Below are positions 11,478-21,770 of a DNA stretch of 64,000 nucleotides, in pieces. The stretch covers positions 14,285,660 to 14,349,659 of the forward strand of contig CM030715.1 of assembly GCA_017979445.1 (NCBI GenBank), written 5' to 3'. Each line of letters starts with the position of its first letter. Positions within the stretch are counted from its first letter, which is position 1. This DNA is from Akebia trifoliata. Taxonomy: Eukaryota > Streptophyta > Magnoliopsida > Ranunculales > Lardizabalaceae. The notes beneath the pieces were generated by a model. The model did not search any database, was not told the DNA's origin, and saw nothing but the letters and a program-made list of their open reading frames with translations. A program made the position numbers and the translations under genes.

Positions 11478-13084
11478 GTGGTTCTCCCCAAAAATCATGA
11501 GAGAGGGAGAGAGGGAGAGATGGGAGAGATGGGAGAGTGAGAGGAGACCATGGGTGGTTATGAGGAGGAGTTAGAGATGTTGGAGAAGAAGATGAGGGAG
11601 TTGGAGAGTGCCCACATTTTATTCTCTCTCTCTTTTTTTTTTTAATTTTTTTATTTATTTTGGAGAAGGAGAGGTGGTAATCCCACGCTACTCGTACTAC
11701 GGTAATTTCTCGCTAATGAGTTGTGATTGGTTGAATTTTATTATTATTATGTAGTTGAATTTTGGATTCGTTGACATTTTGATTTAACATTTATGTTTTA
11801 AATTAAATTTGAATTTGTGTTTGGTTTTAAATTTTGGATTAAAATTGTTAGATTAAAATTTAATTTGAATTTTGATTGTAATATTGGTTATTGGTCGATT
11901 TTATTTTGTTTCGATTAGTTGATCGTTCGATTTTAATTTTCTTTTTATATTTTAATTTATTGAGTGATTTTCAATTTGATTTTAATTTGAGTTTTAATTG
12001 TTTAATTTGAATTTAATTTTTAATTTAAATTTTGAACGGGTTGATTAATTTGCATTTTAATTTGAAATTTAAATTGATTTTAATTTTTAATTGGTCGGTT
12101 GATGGGATTTCGCTTGGTTAAGTTTTGAGTTTTAATTTGATTTTCTATTGGGTTCGATTTTAAATTTTAAATTTATTGATAGAATTTGAGTTTAATTTTG
12201 ATAGTTGATTACTTGAAATTTTTATTTTGGTTGATCGAATTTTTTTTATTATTATTTTTAATTTGAAAAATATTTTTGATTGGATTTAATTGTTCGATTT
12301 TAATTTGAATTGTTTAATTTTTAATTTGAATTTTATTTTTAGTTTAGATTGGATTTCGATTTACATTGTCCTAGGGATCGGGATTTCTAAATTGTAGAGT
12401 TGGATATTGAAAGGTATTTTGGTTTTTTGGTGATTTTTACAGATTTTTCTCGAACTTCTCTATTTTCATCGATTTGGGTCTCGTTAGACTCGAAAACACA
12501 TTCTGAGTGTAATGGAGGTACTTTCGAGATTTTTCGGAGTTCCGAGGTCCGAGGTATATGAGGGGTATTTTCGTCATTTTGATGATTTTTTTACAAATTT
12601 TTATAAATTTCTCTGTTTTCATCGATTTGGGTCCCGTTAGACTCTAAATCACGTTCTGAGTGCAATGGAGGTACTTTCAAGACTTTTCAGACATCCAAAA
12701 TTTTTGAAGGGTATTTTCGTTATTTTTGTGATTTTTACAACTTTTTTAGGAATTTCAGCATGAGGTTTCTTTCAGTCACTGTGTGAGTATTTCTAAGTTC
12801 TAAAGTTATATTTTCCTAGCGTAGCGAGGTCTCTAAGTTATCGAATTGTGTAACGAACCTATGTGTACGTACTTGCTAAGTCAGGTGTAAGATGTAGCGA
12901 TCCTAAGCGTGTGTAAACTTCTATGTCGAGTTGTGACAAGTAGGGGGATGAAAAGAAATTAGAAACAGAAGGAATCAAGCAGTACTCACAAGCCTTCGAG
13001 TTCTTTTATGTTCATCATTAGGAATCCACCAAAATCGGGTGACGAATTGTCTAATTAGGCAGATGCAAAAATGGTGTGTCTACA

Positions 13085-13106
13085 GATGCCCGTCTTTGGT
13101 AGAGGG
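13085..13106 (-). promoter_or_regulatory. Element B polypurine tract
   Basis: On the minus strand CCAAAGACGGGCATC directly precedes TGTAGAC of the 3' LTR. The same place in A1 reads CCAAAGAGGGGCATC. This is the plus-strand DNA primer region; the C in the B copy interrupts the purine run. Confidence 0.6.
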
Positions 13107-14529
13107 TGGAAGCAAACTAGATGCCCAATCTATTGTGGTAGATAGTGCGACATCCGAATGCCAAAGATAGTGACAGTCCATTTTGCAGCCTAAGTCGGTA
13201 ATTTGTCAAAGTATCCAGATCCTTGAGAGTAACCTCTCCTTGGAAAAATGTCAGATCCTTGAATTTTGAAAAATTCTCCTTGATTAATGAGAATGCAATA
13301 CGAGTGCACGGGTGTGACATTGTGTAGTGATGAACATAAAAATTCGTGCAACATGTTTTTTTTTCAGACAATCAAATAAAAATGAGTAAAATCTGAGTAG
13401 GTCTGAGTAAAATCTGAGAAAACCCTCGGCGGTGTCTGAGCAAAATTCGAGAAAGAATCTCGGCGGGTCTGAGCAAAATCTGAGCAGGTCTGAGTAAAAT
13501 CCGAGAAAACCCTCGACGGTGTCTAAGCAAAATCCGAGAAAGAATCTCGGCGGGTCTGAGCAAAATCTGAGCAGGTCTGAGTAAAATCCGAGAAAACCCT
13601 CGACGGTGTTTGAGCAAAATCTGAGTAGGTCTGATAAAACCCAAGAAAACCATCGACGGTATCTGAGCAAAATCTGAGAAAATCCTCGGTGGTGTCTGAG
13701 CAAAATCGGAGAAAACCCTCGGCGGTGTCTGAGCAAAATCCGAGAAAACCCTCGGCGGTATCTAAGCAATCCGAGAAAGAATCTCGGCAGGTCTGAGCAA
13801 AATCTGAGTAGGTCTGAGTAAAATCTGAGAAAACCCTCGGCGGCGTCTGAGCAAAATCTGAGAATGAATCTCGACGGGTCTGAGCAAAATCTAAGCAGGT
13901 CTGAGTAAAATATTGGAGCAAAAATCTCATTCCACAGGAATCACTTTTTTTTAGATAGTCAGGTCAACATTTGAACCTCAGGGGTTTTCAAAAAAATGCT
14001 ATCAAAAGGGTAAACTTTAATTTCAGATTTTCCTTATCCTTTGGGGCTAGAATTGATCAGGCTTAAGAACAAAAATGCCCCTAGTTTGATAGGTCATTAC
14101 ACTAGGGATAATTGAATATATTTTGAAATGACATGCCCCTAATGTAAGGGAAAAATAAATATGCTTCCAGACAAAAGGAGAAGTGCCCCTTAATATGAAA
14201 ATTAGAAGTCTTAGATTATTACAAGTGCAATAAGGATTCACTTTTAATTTTGACTTTATTGAAGATCATGAGTCAGACTCATCTGTTGGAAACAAATATT
14301 CAATTTTGAGATTCATCTTGGAGATCACATTCTTTCCTCTTTGGCTCGCTTAGGAAAGTAAACTTTTCCAGATCAGTCGTAGACGAGATACATGTGGCTT
14401 CTAAGTTTTTTGCCTGACTTAAACTAGGTATTGAAGCTTGGACATTCAGAACTCTGAGGCTTTGACTTGACTCGTCTTTGGAGATTCTCGGCTCGACGAA
14501 GATTTTCCTTTGATTGCTCTATCTTTTGC
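13107..14529 (-). other. Element B 3' non-coding region with a 33-bp hairpin minisatellite
   Basis: No gene. Bases 13107-13330 are a block shared with A1 (39270-39586) and A2 (25346-25640), with several TCAAGGATCTGAC-type words. Bases 13383-13911 are a tandem array of a roughly 33-bp unit containing CCGAG(A)AAAACCCTCGG. Because the unit is a multiple of three, several frames stay open, but the resulting peptides are artefacts. The rest (13930-14520) is unique AT-rich sequence. Confidence 0.75.
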
Positions 14530-14725
14530 CTAGATTGCCTGTTCAGGTTTTCAATCTAGCGAGCATGCTCTGATATTTGCCTAGATCGCCTTTTCAAGTT
14601 TTCAATCTAGCGAGCTTATAAATTTCTTTTTCTTTACTCTAATTGCTGCCAAGGCCGTCCTTTCGGATTTTCAACCTTGCGAGCTTACCTTAATTTTTGC
14701 CTAAGCCGCCCTTTCGGGTTTTTAT
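14530..14725 (-). other. Tandem 30-nt structured hairpins in the B 3' region
   Basis: Three full units (14530-14559, 14581-14610, 14650-14679) and one half unit (about 14702-14725). In element sense each reads arm - AAAA - short stem with GAA(A/C) loop - arm, such as CTAGATTG..CAATCTAG and CAAGGTTG..CGGCCTTG, all pairing when G-U is allowed. The same structure recurs in A1 and A2. Confidence 0.75.
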
Positions 14726-14939
14726 AAAGGTCTGGAGTTACTGTCTGATCACGCTTACTATTTTTCCTCGACCTTTTCATGTGGTACTTAGGAGGACTTC
14801 CATAGGTAGGCCTAGGAGTAGGCAAAGAAAGAAAGGAGACTTGAGGCTCAAAAACCCGACTGCTCTTTGTGTGGCATTCCTTTAAAATAGTTTTCTTTTC
14901 CTTCCCCATTTTGACAATTTTTCTTTGCGAGGGATATAT

Positions 14940-15060
14940 TTTTTTCTTTTTTGAACTGGTCGGGCCTGAAGTAACTTCTCAGGTTGCCTACGTACCGCAA
15001 AATTTTGGGATCAGACCAAAACGTAGTTCGAACATTTCCCTCCCCTGGGTTAAGTGATCG
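14940..15060 (-). other. Conserved 3' block with TACGTAGGCAACCTGAGAAG
   Basis: In element sense it contains GGGAGGGAA, a CTACGTTTTGGTCTGATCCC segment and TACGTAGGCAACCTGAGAAG followed by TTACTTCAGGCCCG. Nearly the same block occurs downstream of coding sequence in A1 (about 36965-37075) and A2 (27690-27790). Non-coding; function unknown. Confidence 0.7.
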
Positions 15061-15177
15061 GGCTGAGAAAGAAAAATGTTTTTTCTATTTTTTTTATTTT
15101 TAAAAGGCTACAAGGGGCTTAGAAAGGAGATATTTAACTAGGTGACAGGAAAATTGGTTCGATCGAAGATGGCCTCC

Positions 15178-16386
15178 TCAAATGTAACACCGCTTGATCT
15201 GGTCAAGGTTTGTCGGTTCTGGTAATTCGATGCAATCGTGATCTTGGAGTTTAATAGCTTTCCAAGGTAGTACCTCTTTGACAATAAAAGGACCTCTCCA
15301 ATTGGGCTGGAATTTGCCTCTAGGATCAAAGATGGGTGCTCGATTTTCTTTAAGTACGAGGTCTCCAGCTTGTAAGTCGCGAACTTTAACCCTTTTATCA
15401 AATGCCTGAGCGACTCTTCTCTGATAGGCTTACACGTGGTACAATGCTTTAAGCCCTTTTTCATCGATTAAGTTCAACTCTTCGTACTGGTAACGAACCC
15501 TGTCTACTTCTGATAACTAACTTTCCATTAGAATTCTGAGAGACGGGATTTCCATTTCGACTGGCAAGACAGCTTCCATTCCGTACACTAGTGAATAAGG
15601 GGTGGCTCATGTGGAAGATTGTATCGAGGTACGGTATGCCCAGAGCGCAAATGGTAATTTTTCAGACCAATCCCTATGCGACTGACACATCTTCCTGATG
15701 ATTGTCTTGAGATTCTTATTGGCTGCTTCAACTGCTCCATTAGTCGGGGGACGGTAGGGTGATGATTTGTGGTGTCGGATCTTGAAATTTGAACACAGGA
15801 AAATAAATTCAACTTTGAAATGTGACCCGTTATCAGAGATCAATTCAGAAGGTACCCCATATCGACTGATAATATGAGTTTGGACGAACTTGACAACTTT
15901 GGATGCAGTGAGAACAGCATATGAAGTGACCTCCACCCATTTTGTAAAATAATCAATAGCCACGAGAATGTACTCATGTCCATTCGATGCTTTAGGTGTG
16001 ATTTTGCCAATTATGTCGATACCCCAAATAGAAAATGGCCATGGTGAAGTCAAACAAACTAACTGAGATGGAGATACATGTATGAGGTTAGCATGTACTT
16101 GACATTTATGGCAGGTCTTAACTAGGTGATGACTGTCTGTTTCCATTTTTGGCCAGTAATACCCCTGTCTCATGATTCGTTTGGCTAACATTTTCCCACT
16201 CATATGCGGTCCACAGTCTCCGGAATGCAACTCTTCCATTAATCGTTCAGCTTGATTTTCATCAAAACATGACAAACGGATTCCATCATAAGACCTCTTA
16301 TATAAGTTTCCTGCGCATAGGATGAACTGGGATGCGAATCTCTGTAGGGTTTGTCGTTCTTTCCTTGACGCTTCAACTGAAAATTC
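15178..16386 (-). pseudogene. Element B integrase
   Basis: Ty3/gypsy integrase domain of the polyprotein, which inserts the cDNA into the genome. An HHCC-type zinc finger is visible (ELHSGDCGPHMSGK ... CHKCQ), then the DDE core: WGIDIIGKI (Asp), ELISDNGSHF (Asp) and YRPPTNGAVEAANKN (Glu). The C-terminal part runs AYQRRVAQAFDKRV, LVLKENRAPIFDPRGKFQPNW, and the ORF ends with a TGA at 15178-15180 after TNLDQIKRCYI. A long open stretch covers 16275-15607; stops occur just below it (about 15607, 15550-15510 and 15430). Not functional as read, but the catalytic residues are intact. Confidence 0.88.
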
Positions 16387-16962
16387 TTATCTTTTCAATA
16401 CTTTCTGGATGTCAGTGTACCATGGCTTTCCGTCAGGGAGTCGAGCAGCGATGTCGACCTGATGGCAATATGCAGGTTTATCTTTGATTTCGGCTGTGAT
16501 AGGCCTTAGTTCCATGCTTGAAGGCAAATGGATCATTGAAGAAAGAGTGGCCAGAGCATCAGTGAATCTGTTCTCTTCCCTTGACAGATGTTGGAACAAG
16601 ATGACTTTGAACTTCCTTACTAAATTTAGCAGATACTCGTGATAGGGTTTCAATTTCACGTCCTTAGTTTTCCATTCTTCCAACGACTAATGTATAACCA
16701 AAGCTGAATCTCCAAATACTTCAATTTCTGTGATACCCAAATTCAAAGTAGCCTCGAGCCTGGCAATGCACACTTCGTATTCAGCTGTATTATTAGTATT
16801 GGAGAAAGCTAACTTAATAGCAATCGAAATGTGACATCCTTCGGGAGAGAACAAGACTGCCCCTATTCCATACCCGTTCTGATTCGCCGCTCCATCAAGG
16901 TATAACCGCCATACTCTATCTCCCGATTCTTCTTCAAGGTTCAGGATATTTTCATCTAGCAA
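16387..16962 (-). pseudogene. Element B second (archaeal-type) RNase H domain
   Basis: Second RNase H that marks the Tat/Ogre lineage; it sits between the RT-linked RNase H and integrase. Visible motifs: WRLYLDGAANQNGYGIGAVL (first Asp), NTAEYEVCIARLEA (Glu), VFGDSALVI (Asp) and, after a TAA/TAG break at about 16684-16686, REENRFTDALATLSS (last Asp). A second stop at about 16387 separates it from integrase. The domain probably helps RNA removal during reverse transcription. Confidence 0.82.
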
Positions 16963-17344
16963 TTAATCGATAGGTCTTGTTCCTTCTGCCACTGGGTGAT
17001 CAGCCAAGTATTCTGCTACCGCTCTTCCCTTGATAGACTTCTGCGTAACATGCGTAATATCGAATTTTGATAACAACAACAACCAACGTGCAATTCTACC
17101 TGTCAGTGCCGGCTTCTCGAAGAGATATTTTAGGGGGTCCATCCGAGATAACAGAATGATAGAATGAGAGAGCATGTAGTGTCGAAGCCTTTGAGTAACC
17201 CATACTAGTGCCAGGCAAGTCTTTTCGAGAGCTGAATACTTTCGTTCATACACTAACATCTTCTTGCTGATATAGTAGATGGCCCTCTCTTGTGATTGTC
17301 TTTGTCGTACTGTACCAGCATGCATCCCATAGCTTCTTCTGTGA
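16963..17344 (-). pseudogene. Element B RT-linked RNase H domain
   Basis: Typical Ty3/gypsy RNase H C-terminal half: YYISKKMLVYERKYSALEKTCLALV, RLRHYMLSH and DPLKYLFEKPALTGRIARWL. The end at 16963 is a stop after VAEGTRPID, before the second RNase H. The junction with RT at about 17330-17345 is frameshifted. Confidence 0.82.
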
Positions 17345-18908
17345 CTAACAAGTAAAGGAGAAGAGGTTCACCTGGGGTAGGTGGAACCAAAATGGGCGAA
17401 TTTGAGAGATACTCCTTAACTTGGTCAAAAGCTTTTTGGCATTGCTCATTTCATACTGTCGGCTCATTTTTTTTAGAAGCTTGAATATAGGTTTACACAC
17501 ATTGGTGAGCTGAGCGATAAATCTACTGACATACTGAATTCTGCCTAAGAACCCCCGAATCTGTTTTTCAGTCTTAGGAGGTGCCATTTCTTGTATAGCT
17601 TTGATTTTTCCAGGGTCTACTTTGATCCCCCTTTGACTGACTACGAATCCAACTAATTTTTCAGAAGTCACTCTGAATACGCATTTTTGAGGGTTAAGGC
17701 GTAACTGGTATTTTTGGATCCTTGTAAGAAATTTTTCTAATGCAGCGACGTGTCTCTTTGGATTTCACTATCATGTCATCCACATAGACCTCGACCTCCT
17801 TGTGTATCATGTCGTGCAATAAGGTCGTAGCTGCTCTCTGACAGGTAGCCCCAGCGTTCTTCAAATTGAAAGGCATGACTTTGTAGCAAAATGTTCTCCA
17901 TTACGTGATGAATGATGTCTTTTGCATGTCACGAGGGTCCATCTTTATCTGGTTGTACCCCAAAAACCTATCCATAAACGAAAGCATGGCATGCCCTGTT
18001 GTATAATCGACCAATACATTTATGTGAGGCAACGAAAAATTATCCTTTGGACTGGCCTTATTTAAATCTCTGAAGTCCACGTACATTCTCACTTTCCCAT
18101 CTGTTTTGGGAACTGGGACTACATTAGCAATCCATTATGGGTACTCCACCACTTTCAAGAATCCAGCATTGATCTGCTTAGTGACCTCTTCTTGAATCTT
18201 CAAAGTCGATTCTGGCTTCATACGTCGGAGTTTCTACTTTACTGGCCGAGTATTCGGATGCAATGGAATCCAATGTTGAACGATATCTGTATTTACTCCT
18301 GGCATGTCCTCATAAGACAACGTGAATACGTCTTTGAACTTCTAAGAAAATCTATTATCCCTTCGCGTTCCTCGGGAGATAAGGTGACTCCAATTTGAAT
18401 TTCTTAAGGATTTTCTTTAGCCCCGAGATTGACTAGTCCTATTTCTTCCATTACAGGTTGAGCCCGACATTCATCTTCTTGTTCAAGTAGTTTAATTAAT
18501 TTGATAGGAGTTTCTTCATCAGAAGATTCATCCTTCGAAGTCAGATTATCAGTTAAATCATTATTGCACTCGGGATAATCAGAAACTTCTTCTATTTCAT
18601 TAAAGATAGATGGGGTGACAGGACTTATTGCAGACTCGACAGACTTATCATGACCAGACCTGAGATACAACAAAGGACTTATTACATGGTAATTGAAAAG
18701 AGACCCGACTACGGGTTTGATTACAGATTGTGGGTTTTGAACACCACTCTTGACTGACAGGACTGATACATTTCCTTCTTCGATAAACATCTGAGCGATA
18801 TTGAGTGAATCCACGGTTGTCTGCCAATCACCTGCTCCTTCGAATTCTTCAGATGCTCTATCTTCTTCCTTGTCAGGCCAACCCATGCCAAATAAAATCT
18901 CAAATCCT
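17345..18908 (-). pseudogene. Element B protease-RT spacer and reverse transcriptase
   Basis: From 18908 (continuing across A1 from 41262) the spacer reads PGFEILFGMGWPDKEED and an acidic region, open to 18404. Stops and frame changes follow to about 18092. RT is then recognisable: YVDFRDLNKASPKD, LSFMDRFLGYNQIKM, a TAA at about 17898, MPFNLKNAGATCQRA, and the catalytic box YVDDMIVKS. After a frameshift near 17755 it continues as LVGFVVSQRGIKVDPGK and KQIRGFLGRIQYVSRFI. RT copies the RNA genome into DNA. The first catalytic Asp (SFMD) and the YVDD box are intact, but the gene as a whole is dead. Confidence 0.85.
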
Positions 18909-20009
18909 GGTTGTGTAGACACCCCATTTTTGCACTTGTCTGATTAATCAACTTGTCAACCCGATCGCAACGGTTCCCAATGATGGATGTTTATTCCAAT
19001 ACTTTATTTTGTAACCAGATATGTTTCAGAAATCTGGACGAGGTATCTCAAACTGACAAAACCTTAGAAACCACGCTACGCTAGGAAAATATGACCCTAG
19101 AAACATAGAAATCATCATCTTGCAGACAAAAAGAAGCTTCACGATAAAAATCACTAAAAATGATCAAATTACCAAAATACCCCTAACATCAAAACAACCC
19201 TATAGCCTACGTTACGCTTAGGAAAACTCATTCAAACACATAAAATAATAAATCGAAATCAAATAAATCATTTTGCCAATTTATACAGAATTCGACAAAA
19301 TTATGAAAATGCCCCTCATAAAGTTTAAGACCATTTCATACAAAAAACTTCATAAATGACAAAAACCAACATTCCCATTAAATTTCTTATGAAAAATTGA
19401 TTCCAAAATATCATGGAACATTAAAAAATGACTTAAAACGTAAAAAATCCTCTCCGAGGGCAAAACGGTAATTTTACAATTTTAATAATTAAAAATTTTG
19501 AAATTAATAAATAAACCATTAAATAATGTAAAGTGAAACATTAATAAAATTAATTTAAAAATTTGAACCAAACAATCGATTAATCAGGCTTTCAGGCAAA
19601 ATTGTTGATGGTTGCCACGATATTTATTCAAGGACCCCTCCATCTGGGGGCCCAAAGAATTAAAGATATAATAAAATGGGGGTTCTCCAAAAATTAAAGT
19701 TAATCTTAAAGTCAATCAAGTAAGGCTAAAGTCAAGATATTAAAAGTCAACCAAGAAAGACTAAAGTCAAAGTATTAAAGTCAATCTCATAAGACTAAAG
19801 TCAAAACCCTAATCTAAACTAATCAAGTCAATCTCATAAGACTAAAGTCAAAACCCTAAATCAAAATCCTAATCTAAACTAATCAAGTCAATCTCATAAG
19901 ACTAAAGTCAAAACCCTAAAGACTAAGTAATCTCATAAGACTAAAGTCCAAACCCTAATTAAAACCCTAAAAGAAACCCTAATCAAACCCTAATTCTTCT
20001 AAAAAACTT

Positions 20010-20017
20010 TATAAATA
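20010..20017 (+). promoter_or_regulatory. TATA box of the A1 5' LTR
   Basis: TATAAATA followed by GGAGCC. The same box stands at 40651-40658 in the 3' LTR and, on the minus strand, at 24219-24226, 33567-33574, 53883-53890, 57316-57323 and 63734-63741 in the other A-type LTRs. Confidence 0.7.
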
Positions 20018-20548
20018 GGAGCCTCCATACCCTATTTTCGTATCAAATGATAAACCCTAGGAGAAGTAGGTCAAAAAGTCCCCCTAGCCACCCATAAACC
20101 CTAGTTTTGGAGCCCCAACTCCTTACCTAACACTCATACTTTCAATTTTAGAGTGAAAAATACTTAGAAGCCCTTCAAAAATACCCCAAAATCATAACAA
20201 GTTCGAGGAATCTAGATCCAAGAAAGAGATACCTTGCCTCAGAGATTAGAAATCAGATCTGGAGACAGAACGAAGTAAAGAGTATGGTACAAGGAGCAGT
20301 TTTATCAGATTTGAGGGAATAAAATCTTTACGTATCGAAGGTGAAATTTCTTTTATTTTTTTATGTAGGTTTTTTGTTAGCAATGTAATCTTATTTGGAA
20401 TAAGTAGAGACCGGCATTAACATGGCGGGATTGGTGCCTAACACCTTCCAACCCCGTAATGTGATCCCCGGATTAATTTTTTTTTTCAGTAGATTAGTTT
20501 TTTATCCGTTTAGGGTCAATATCCGGTTTCTAGACCATAATAACTAGG

Positions 20549-20558
20549 TGGCGACTCC
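20549..20558 (+). promoter_or_regulatory. PBS-like motif inside U5
   Basis: TGGCGACTCC, identical to the first ten bases of the PBS 67 bases downstream. The motif is kept in eight of the nine LTRs of the window. Confidence 0.65.
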
Positions 20559-20615
20559 CAAACCTCAAGGGTCAAAAGTGGATCCGCGCACCCCGCGGAT
20601 CGTGGGCGCTTTCAG

Positions 20616-20633
20616 TGGCGACTCCACTGGGGA
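20616..20633 (+). promoter_or_regulatory. Element A1 primer binding site
   Basis: TGGCGACTCCACTGGGGA starts two bases after the LTR. Its complement ends in GCCA, as a tRNA 3' end should. Ogre elements are reported to use tRNA-Arg; I identify the tRNA from memory of that family, not from an alignment. Confidence 0.8.
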
Positions 20634-20852
20634 CTATTGAGGATCAAACTTGAAAAATCCCAAGTATGGAAGCATTGCCATGATGAACTAGTTTTTATTA
20701 TTATTTAGTTCGATTTATTTTATTTATTTATTTATTTTTCTGGCTTGATTGTGGATGATTTTGGGTATTGCATTTTTGTCCAATTAAGGATCACTTTTTT
20801 ATGGCCCCTAAATAATGAAAGATTCAAATTGACATATGAAAATGATAGAATG

Positions 20853-21770
20853 ATGAAGGTTGGGACAATAATGTTAAAATGTTTTTATAGAATATTCTAG
20901 TGAGAATTAAGTCTGGAAACCTATTAATAAAACATAGATCTCATCGAGTAGATTAATTTAGAATTTGAGTTCACTCAATTTCGTTATCAGGAGCCTTTGA
21001 TATCATCGATGCAAGTTCAATCTGTAAATCTGGAATTGTTGCTGAATGAAGGTTGAGACAGCAATATTAAAACATTTTTACAAATTATTCTATTGAGAAT
21101 TAAGTCTGGGTACCTATTAATAAAATGTAGATCTCATCGAGTAGATTAATTTAGAATTTGAGTTCAATCAATTTCGTTATCGGGAGCCTTGGATATCATC
21201 GATGCAAGTTCAATCTGTAATTCTGGAATTGTTGCTGAATGAAGGTTGGGACAGTAATGTTAAAACATTTTTACAGAACATTTTAGTGAGAATTAAGTCT
21301 GGGAACCTCTTAATAAAACATAGATCTCATCAAGTAGATTAATTTAAAACCTGAGTTCACTCAATTTCATTATCGGGAGCCTTGGATATCATCGATGCAA
21401 GTTCAATCTGTAAATCTGGAATTGTTGCAGAATGAAGGTTGGGACAGCAATGTCAAAACGTTTTTATAGAACATTCTAGTGAGAATTAAGTCTGGGCACC
21501 TATTAATAAAATGTAGATCTCATCGAGTAAATTAATTTAGAATCGGAGTTCACTCAATTTCGTTATCGGAAGCCTTAGATATCATCGATACAAGCTCAAT
21601 CTGTAAATTTGGAATTGTTGCTGAATGAAGGTTGGGACAGCAATGTTAAAACGTTTTTACGAAATATTCTAGTTAGAATTAGGTCTGGGCACCTATTAAT
21701 AAAACGTAGATCCCATCGAGTAGATTAATTTAGGACCTGAATTCACTCGATTTCATTAATTTGGATTATA
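20853..21770 (+). repeat. 193-bp tandem array in the A1 leader (4.8 copies)
   Basis: The word ATGAAGGTTG recurs at 20853, 21046, 21239, 21432 and 21625, an exact 193-base spacing each time. Each unit holds AACATTCTAGTGAGAATTAAG and ATATCATCGATGCAAG. The array is not seen in the leaders of the other elements. Confidence 0.9.

Larger units (their letters stand above)
8725..13084 (-). repeat. Element B 3' LTR (4360 bp)
   Basis: Reads TGTAGACACACC...GGCGATTTCA on the minus strand, with TG...CA ends. The right neighbour is a PPT-like AAAGACGGGCATC and there is no PBS on the left, so it is the 3' LTR. It has a TATA box at 11471-11477 (minus), a CT-rich tract just upstream, an A/T-rich U3 (11750-12360), and a tandem palindromic array in the presumed R/U5 (9270-10580). 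It is 275 bp longer than the other LTR, about the size of the two extra array units. Confidence 0.85.
18914..20614 (+). repeat. Element A1 5' LTR (1701 bp)
   Basis: Begins TGTAGACACCCC and ends GGGCGCTTTCA. It has a TATA box at 20010-20017, a U3 packed with GACTAAAGTCAA-type direct repeats (19700-19940) and several AAACCCTAA words (19795-19995). It is followed at once by the primer binding site, which fixes it as the 5' LTR. Confidence 0.92.

Noticed and set aside
15138..15464. 108-residue minus-strand frame overlapping the B integrase C-terminus
   Set aside because: It is out of frame with the recognisable integrase tail (LVLKENRAPIFDPRG), which lies in another frame of the same strand.
20616..20633. 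PBS considered as part of a tRNA gene
   Set aside because: Only the 18-nt 3'-end complement is present; there is no cloverleaf around it.
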